Positions 32,148-35,976 of a DNA stretch of 35,976 nucleotides are shown piece by piece. The notes below the pieces were generated by a model that was not told where the DNA came from, did no database searches, and was given only the letters and a program-made list of their open reading frames with translations. The DNA is taken from the NCBI GenBank assembly GCA_021791935.1, contig JAJYVR010000003.1, positions 1 to 35,976 of the forward strand. The letters are read 5' to 3'. How positions within the stretch are numbered: the stretch's first letter is position 1; every line of letters begins with the position of its first letter. The position numbers were made by a program, and so were the translations under genes. This DNA is from Acidobacteriota bacterium. Lineage in GTDB: Bacteria > Acidobacteriota > Terriglobia > Terriglobales > Acidobacteriaceae.

Positions 32148-32668
32148 GTCTGACAAGCATCGCCGAAAATCCCAAGCCCGGCAGCACGATTTTTTCTCCG
32201 GAACTTGCCGCTCGATTCGACAAGCTGGTGACGTTGTATCCGCGACGTCGCTCCGCGCTGATTCCCATGCTGCTCTATGCGCAGGACGAAATCGGATACG
32301 TGTCGGATGCAGCCATCGCAGAGATCGCCCAGAGGCTCGACATCACCGTGCTGGATGTCCGCAATGTGCTGACGTATTACTCCATGCTGCGCACCAAGCC
32401 GGTTGGCAAGTACAACGTGCAGGTCTGCACCAACATCAGTTGCATGTTGCGCGGCGGCCAGGAAATCCTTGCACATTGCAAGGACCGTCTCGGCATTGGC
32501 CACAAAGAGACCACGCCAGACGGACTTTTTTCTCTGGAAGAAGTCGAATGTATCGGGGCCTGTAGCTGGGCGCCCGCGGTCCAGGTGAACTACGACTTTC
32601 ATGAGGAACTGACGCCCGAATCCATGGACGCGCTGCTGGATGAATATCGCAGCAAGGGCGGTCAATAA
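32144..32668 (+). CDS. nuoE: NADH-quinone oxidoreductase subunit E
   Basis: NuoE is the 24-kDa subunit with the N1a [2Fe-2S] cluster, held in a thioredoxin-like fold. The 174-residue protein has the four cluster cysteines at C95 and C100 (CTNISC) and at C136 and C140 (CIGAC). The N-terminal helical bundle (about 20-80) is normal. It begins in overlap with the small unknown gene and is 2 bases from nuoF. Confidence 0.95.
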   Translation: MSLTSIAENPKPGSTIFSPELAARFDKLVTLYPRRRSALIPMLLYAQDEIGYVSDAAIAEIAQRLDITVLDVRNVLTYYSMLRTKPVGKYNVQVCTNISCMLRGGQEILAHCKDRLGIGHKETTPDGLFSLEEVECIGACSWAPAVQVNYDFHEELTPESMDALLDEYRSKGGQ

Positions 32669-32670
32669 AA

Positions 32671-33984
32671 ATGCCCAGACTCGTTTCCCATCCCGATGAA
32701 GTGAAGATCGTCAGCCGCCGATTTGGTCAAGGCGCAACCAATATTGACCGCTATCTCGAACTGGACGGATACACAGCGGTGCGCCAGGCCATCGAGAAGG
32801 GGCCGGAGTGGATCGTCGCCGAAATGAAAGCTTCCAACCTGCGCGGCCGCGGCGGCGCGGGCTTTCCGACAGGCATGAAGTGGTCGTTCGTTCCCAAGCA
32901 GTCGGAGAAGCCAAAGTACGTTCTGGTAAATGGCGATGAAAGCGAGCCCGGCACCTGCAAGGACCACCTGATCTTTCTGCACGATCCCCATGCGGTGATT
33001 GAAGGCTGCATCATTGCCGGTCTTGCCGTGGGCGCGAAGACGGGCTTCATCTATCTGCGCGGCGAGTATCGCTACCTGCTTACCATCATGGAAAAGGCGA
33101 TTGCCGACGCCTATGCCAAGGGCTTTCTGGGCAAAGGGATCTTTGGCTCCAGCTTCGACTTTGAGATCATTTCGCAGACCGGCGCGGGCGCGTATGAAGT
33201 CGGCGAGGAGTCGGCGCTGATGGAGTCGCTGGAAGGCAAGCGCGGCATTCCGCGCATCCGGCCGCCCTTCCCTGCCGTGGTTGGGCTGTATGGCGGACCG
33301 ACGGTGATCAACAATGCGGAGACCATTGCATCCGTGTCGCACATCCTGAATATGGGCGGGGAAGCGTATGCCAAAATCGGATCGAACCGCAACGGCGGCA
33401 CGCGGTTGTTCTGCATCAGCGGCCATGCCGAGCGCCCCGGCGTGTACGAACTGCCGATGGGCTACAACCTGAAGAAGATGATCTATGAAGTGGCCGGAGG
33501 GATTCGCGGGGGGCGCGAGTTGAAGGCCGTCGTGCCTGGCGGCTCGTCGACGCCGGTCCTGTTGCCGAGCGAAATCGACATTGGCATGGATTTCGATCAG
33601 GTGGGCAAGGCGGGCAGCATGTTAGGCTCCGGCGGCGTGGTGGTGCTGGATGAGACCGTCTGCATGGTGGAGTTTGCGCTGCGCACCATTCAGTTCTACC
33701 AGCATGAAAGCTGCGGCTGGTGCATCCCTTGCCGCGAAGGCACGGACTGGCTAAAGAAGACGCTGACCCGTTTTCATGCCGGGGGCGGCGAGGCCAAAGA
33801 CATCGACAATATTCGGTATCTGGCGGAGAACATGCTGGGTCGGACCTTTTGTCCACTCGGCGATGCCGCGGCCATGCCGACCATTGCATTCATCAAAAAG
33901 TTTCGACAGGAATTTGAAGACCATTTAAACGGCAAACCCTGCCCGTATGCGAAGCGTCCTGTCGGCGAGTTGGTCGGTGTATGA
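32671..33984 (+). CDS. nuoF: NADH-quinone oxidoreductase subunit F
   Basis: NuoF binds NADH, FMN and the N3 [4Fe-4S] cluster and starts electron transfer. The 437-residue protein has the FMN/NADH loops NLRGRGGAGFPTGMKWSF (about 56-73) and NGDESEPGTCKD. The cluster cysteines are C348, C351 and C354 (ESCGWCIPC) and C394 (TFCPLGD). It starts 2 bases after nuoE. Its stop overlaps the start of the ATPase gene by 4 bases (ATGA), where nuoG would be expected to follow. Confidence 0.96.
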   Translation: MPRLVSHPDEVKIVSRRFGQGATNIDRYLELDGYTAVRQAIEKGPEWIVAEMKASNLRGRGGAGFPTGMKWSFVPKQSEKPKYVLVNGDESEPGTCKDHLIFLHDPHAVIEGCIIAGLAVGAKTGFIYLRGEYRYLLTIMEKAIADAYAKGFLGKGIFGSSFDFEIISQTGAGAYEVGEESALMESLEGKRGIPRIRPPFPAVVGLYGGPTVINNAETIASVSHILNMGGEAYAKIGSNRNGGTRLFCISGHAERPGVYELPMGYNLKKMIYEVAGGIRGGRELKAVVPGGSSTPVLLPSEIDIGMDFDQVGKAGSMLGSGGVVVLDETVCMVEFALRTIQFYQHESCGWCIPCREGTDWLKKTLTRFHAGGGEAKDIDNIRYLAENMLGRTFCPLGDAAAMPTIAFIKKFRQEFEDHLNGKPCPYAKRPVGELVGV

Positions 33985-35429
33985 AAATTCTAAACCTGAG
34001 ACATAAAGACGTTATGCCGGACATTGCCATTCGCAAGTTCGACCTCAACATTGAGAAGATATTGGAAGGCTGGGAGACTCGCCACGCCATCCGCGAGATA
34101 ATTGCAAACGCTTTCGACGAACAAGCGTTGACAGACACAGCGGAGGTAAAAATCACAAAGGACTCGAAGGGAGTCTGGCACGTCCGAGATTTTGGCCGTG
34201 GCTTGAGATATGAACATCTGACTCAGAACGAGAACAAAGAAAAGCTGCGCAATCCCGCCAAGGTGATCGGTAAGTTTGGGGTCGGGCTAAAGGACGCCTT
34301 AGCGACATTGCATCGTCGCGGGGTTGTTGTAGCGGTTAGTTCGAAGCACGGCGACATCACGTTAGAGGCGACGGCTAAGCACGGGTTCTCCGACATTACC
34401 ACTCTGCATGCTGTCATTTCTCCATCTACCGATGCCAAGCTGATCGGCACAGATTTTTCTCTCCAAAAGATTGAAGATGTCGATATTGCCGAAGCTAAGA
34501 GGTTTTTCCTCAAATTTTCTGGCGAAACAGTCCTTGATAACACAAGCTATGGGCAAATCTTGCGGAGGAACACAAACGGTAAGGCGCGTATTTATGTCAA
34601 AGGCTTGCTGATTGCTGAAGAAGAGGAGTTCGCATTTTCCTATAACATCACATCGCTCACGGCTGCTATGAATCGCGCGCTGAACAGAGAGAGAACGAAT
34701 GTAGGTCGGACGGCCTATGCGGATCGCGTTAAGGCGATGCTTTTGGACTCGGATTCTCGAGACGTTGCTTCAACTCTTGCGGATGATCTAAAGCGCATGG
34801 AACAGGGCACCAGCCGGGATGAGGTGAAGTGGATCGATGTTGCCATTCACGCATGCCAAATCCTCAACGCGTCTGAGAAAGTTGTCTTTGTAACGGCAGA
34901 ACAGAGGACTTCTGCTTCCTCTGCTGTCGATCACGCTTTGAATGACGGCTACAAGGTCGTCACAGTCCCTGAAAGCATAAAGGAGCGGCTGCGTGGCATA
35001 AAAGATATCCACGGCAATCCAGTCCGCAACCTGGACGTATACAAACAGGAGTTTGCCGAGAGTTTTGAATTCAAATTCGTTCCGCCAGGCAAATTGTCCG
35101 CTGCTGAACGCGATATCTTAGACATGCGTGAAAAGATCGCTAATCTCGTCGGCGGTCTGCCCCGCGAAGTCAAAGAGATCCTGGTCTCGGAAACAATGCG
35201 ACCAGATTTTGGTTCACACTACGATGCGGCAGGGTTGTGGGAACCTGGTAATCGGCGAATTATTATCAAGCGGTCAGAGCTTAGATCTCTTGAGGCGTTC
35301 GCTGGAACACTGCTCCATGAGATAACACACGCGCGCACGGGATATGACGATCTTACGCTGGATTTCGAGCACGGGCTTACGGAGGCCCTCGGTAAAACCT
35401 CCACACATGCGGTCAAGGTTTTGAAATGA
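33981..35429 (+). CDS. GHKL-type ATPase with a C-terminal HExxH metalloprotease-like motif
   Basis: This 482-residue protein is of unknown role. The N-terminal third is a Bergerat-fold (GHKL) ATPase. It has N-box E39IIANAFD46, G1 box D70FGRG74 and G2 box KFGVGLKDA (98-106), the signatures of gyrase/Hsp90/MutL/histidine-kinase ATPases, with no kinase or MutL domain after it. The middle (about 150-400) is unrecognised. Near the end H446EITH450 is a zinc-protease motif, followed by DFEHGLTEALG with a possible third ligand E463. The gene overlaps nuoF and hicB by ATGA. It is A+T-richer than both: 24 of 60 G+C at 34501-34560, against 42 of 60 at 33181-33240 (nuoF) and 42 of 60 at 35461-35520 (hicB). 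That suggests transfer into the operon. A second in-frame ATG lies at 34014 (MPDIAIRKF). Confidence 0.85.
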   Translation: MKILNLRHKDVMPDIAIRKFDLNIEKILEGWETRHAIREIIANAFDEQALTDTAEVKITKDSKGVWHVRDFGRGLRYEHLTQNENKEKLRNPAKVIGKFGVGLKDALATLHRRGVVVAVSSKHGDITLEATAKHGFSDITTLHAVISPSTDAKLIGTDFSLQKIEDVDIAEAKRFFLKFSGETVLDNTSYGQILRRNTNGKARIYVKGLLIAEEEEFAFSYNITSLTAAMNRALNRERTNVGRTAYADRVKAMLLDSDSRDVASTLADDLKRMEQGTSRDEVKWIDVAIHACQILNASEKVVFVTAEQRTSASSAVDHALNDGYKVVTVPESIKERLRGIKDIHGNPVRNLDVYKQEFAESFEFKFVPPGKLSAAERDILDMREKIANLVGGLPREVKEILVSETMRPDFGSHYDAAGLWEPGNRRIIIKRSELRSLEAFAGTLLHEITHARTGYDDLTLDFEHGLTEALGKTSTHAVKVLK

Positions 35430-35647
35430 GCAAATACACGGTGATCTACGAGAAGTCGACTACGGGCTACGGCGCCTACGTGCCCGATCTGCCCGGGCTG
35501 GGCGTCGTCGGAAAGACGCTTGACGATACCAAAAAGCTGATTCGCGAAGGCATTGAAGCTCACATTCAGGTCATGCGGGAGCACGGCGAAATCGTTCCCG
35601 AACCGACCTCTACGGCGGAAGTGGTAGAAATTCCTTTCTCCGCCTGA
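35426..35647 (+). CDS. Orphan HicB-like protein
   Basis: This 73-residue protein has the HicB partial RNase H-like fold: YTVIYEKSTTGYGAYVPDLPGLGVVGKTLDDTKKLIREGIEAHI. HicB proteins are usually antitoxins to the mRNase HicA, or related regulators. No HicA-like dsRBD gene is adjacent and there is no C-terminal DNA-binding domain, so this is a short orphan. Its ATG overlaps the ATPase-gene stop by 4 bases and nuoG follows after 29 bases, so it is part of the operon transcript. Its base composition matches the nuo genes rather than the ATPase gene. Confidence 0.82.
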   Translation: MSKYTVIYEKSTTGYGAYVPDLPGLGVVGKTLDDTKKLIREGIEAHIQVMREHGEIVPEPTSTAEVVEIPFSA

Positions 35648-35676
35648 AGTTGCGATATCCAGGAAAGTTCAAAAGT

Positions 35677-35976
35677 ATGGCTGATGTAACCCTCACGGTC
35701 GACGGCAAAACAATCACGGCTCCCGCGGGAACGCTGCTGCTGGAGGCTTGCCGCAAAGTCGGCATCGAAATTCCTGCCTTCTGTTATTACCCTGGCCTGT
35801 CGTTGCAGGCCGCGTGCCGGATGTGCCTGGTGCGCATTGAAAAAATGCCAAAGCTGCAAACCGCCTGCACCACTCAGGTGACCGAGGGCATGATCGTCGC
35901 CACCGATACGGACGAGATCCATCAGGCGCGCAAGGCCATGCTGGAGCTGGTGCTGGCCAATCATCCGCTCGACTGC
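35677..35976 (+). CDS. nuoG: NADH-quinone oxidoreductase subunit G (5' part)
   Basis: These are the first 100 codons of NuoG, running off the right edge. The N-terminal [2Fe-2S] ferredoxin domain is complete: MADVTLTVDGKTITAPAGT, then the four cysteines in FCYYPG, AACRMC and TACTT. HPLDC at the edge begins the histidine-cysteine [4Fe-4S] site. AGGAAAG lies 9 bases before the ATG. nuoG normally follows nuoF directly; here two genes intervene. Confidence 0.94.
   Translation, partial: MADVTLTVDGKTITAPAGTLLLEACRKVGIEIPAFCYYPGLSLQAACRMCLVRIEKMPKLQTACTTQVTEGMIVATDTDEIHQARKAMLELVLANHPLDC

Overview
The window looks like chromosomal DNA of a Gram-negative, moderately high-GC bacterium, most likely an acidobacterium (Terriglobia-like). 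The reasons are the mix of outer-membrane genes (LolA-like carrier, heptosyltransferase, KdsC-type phosphatase), a type IV pilus cluster, a nuo operon, a DUF1080 protein, and several families of intergenic hairpin repeats of a kind I associate with acidobacterial genomes. The taxonomic call is inference.

Left edge (1-2733): the end of an integrated element, with a divergent tyrosine recombinase, a small AlpA/excisionase-like HTH protein and a full tyrosine integrase. It abuts the CCA-encoding 3' end of tRNA-Asp(GTC), a classic integration target. From 2997 to 13137 the minus strand carries a type IV pilus cluster. In transcription order it is M16 peptidase, major-pilin-like protein, LolA-like protein, BNR/Asp-box protein, pilC, pilB, pilM, pilN, pilO, pilP. 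No pilQ follows pilP; two tandem MarR-box-like repeats and the tRNA lie there instead. Several repeat families sit between these genes.

From 13220 to 26941 there are mostly housekeeping and surface genes. They are rlmN (with a repeat element inside its reading frame), a KdsC-like phosphatase, a VOC protein, a DUF1080 protein, a surface-polysaccharide group (methyltransferase, flippase, FkbM methyltransferase, GT9), a bifunctional-nuclease-family gene coupled to miaB, a methyltransferase broken by one in-frame TGA, a hotdog thioesterase, pdxS-pdxT (vitamin B6) and a lone cytochrome oxidase subunit III. From 26968 to 29281 lie a small XRE regulator with a partner membrane-protein gene broken by one TAG, a BON-domain protein, a ThiS-like protein with an unusual tail, and one unknown gene.

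From 29571 to the right edge a complex I operon runs on the plus strand: nuoA, nuoC, nuoD, an unknown small gene, nuoE, nuoF, then a gene for a GHKL-type ATPase with a C-terminal HExxH metalloprotease-like motif, an orphan HicB-like gene, and the start of nuoG. nuoB is missing between nuoA and nuoC. The ATPase/protease gene is visibly richer in A+T than both neighbours, yet is joined to them by exact 4-base ATGA overlaps. It is the strongest candidate here for something undescribed.
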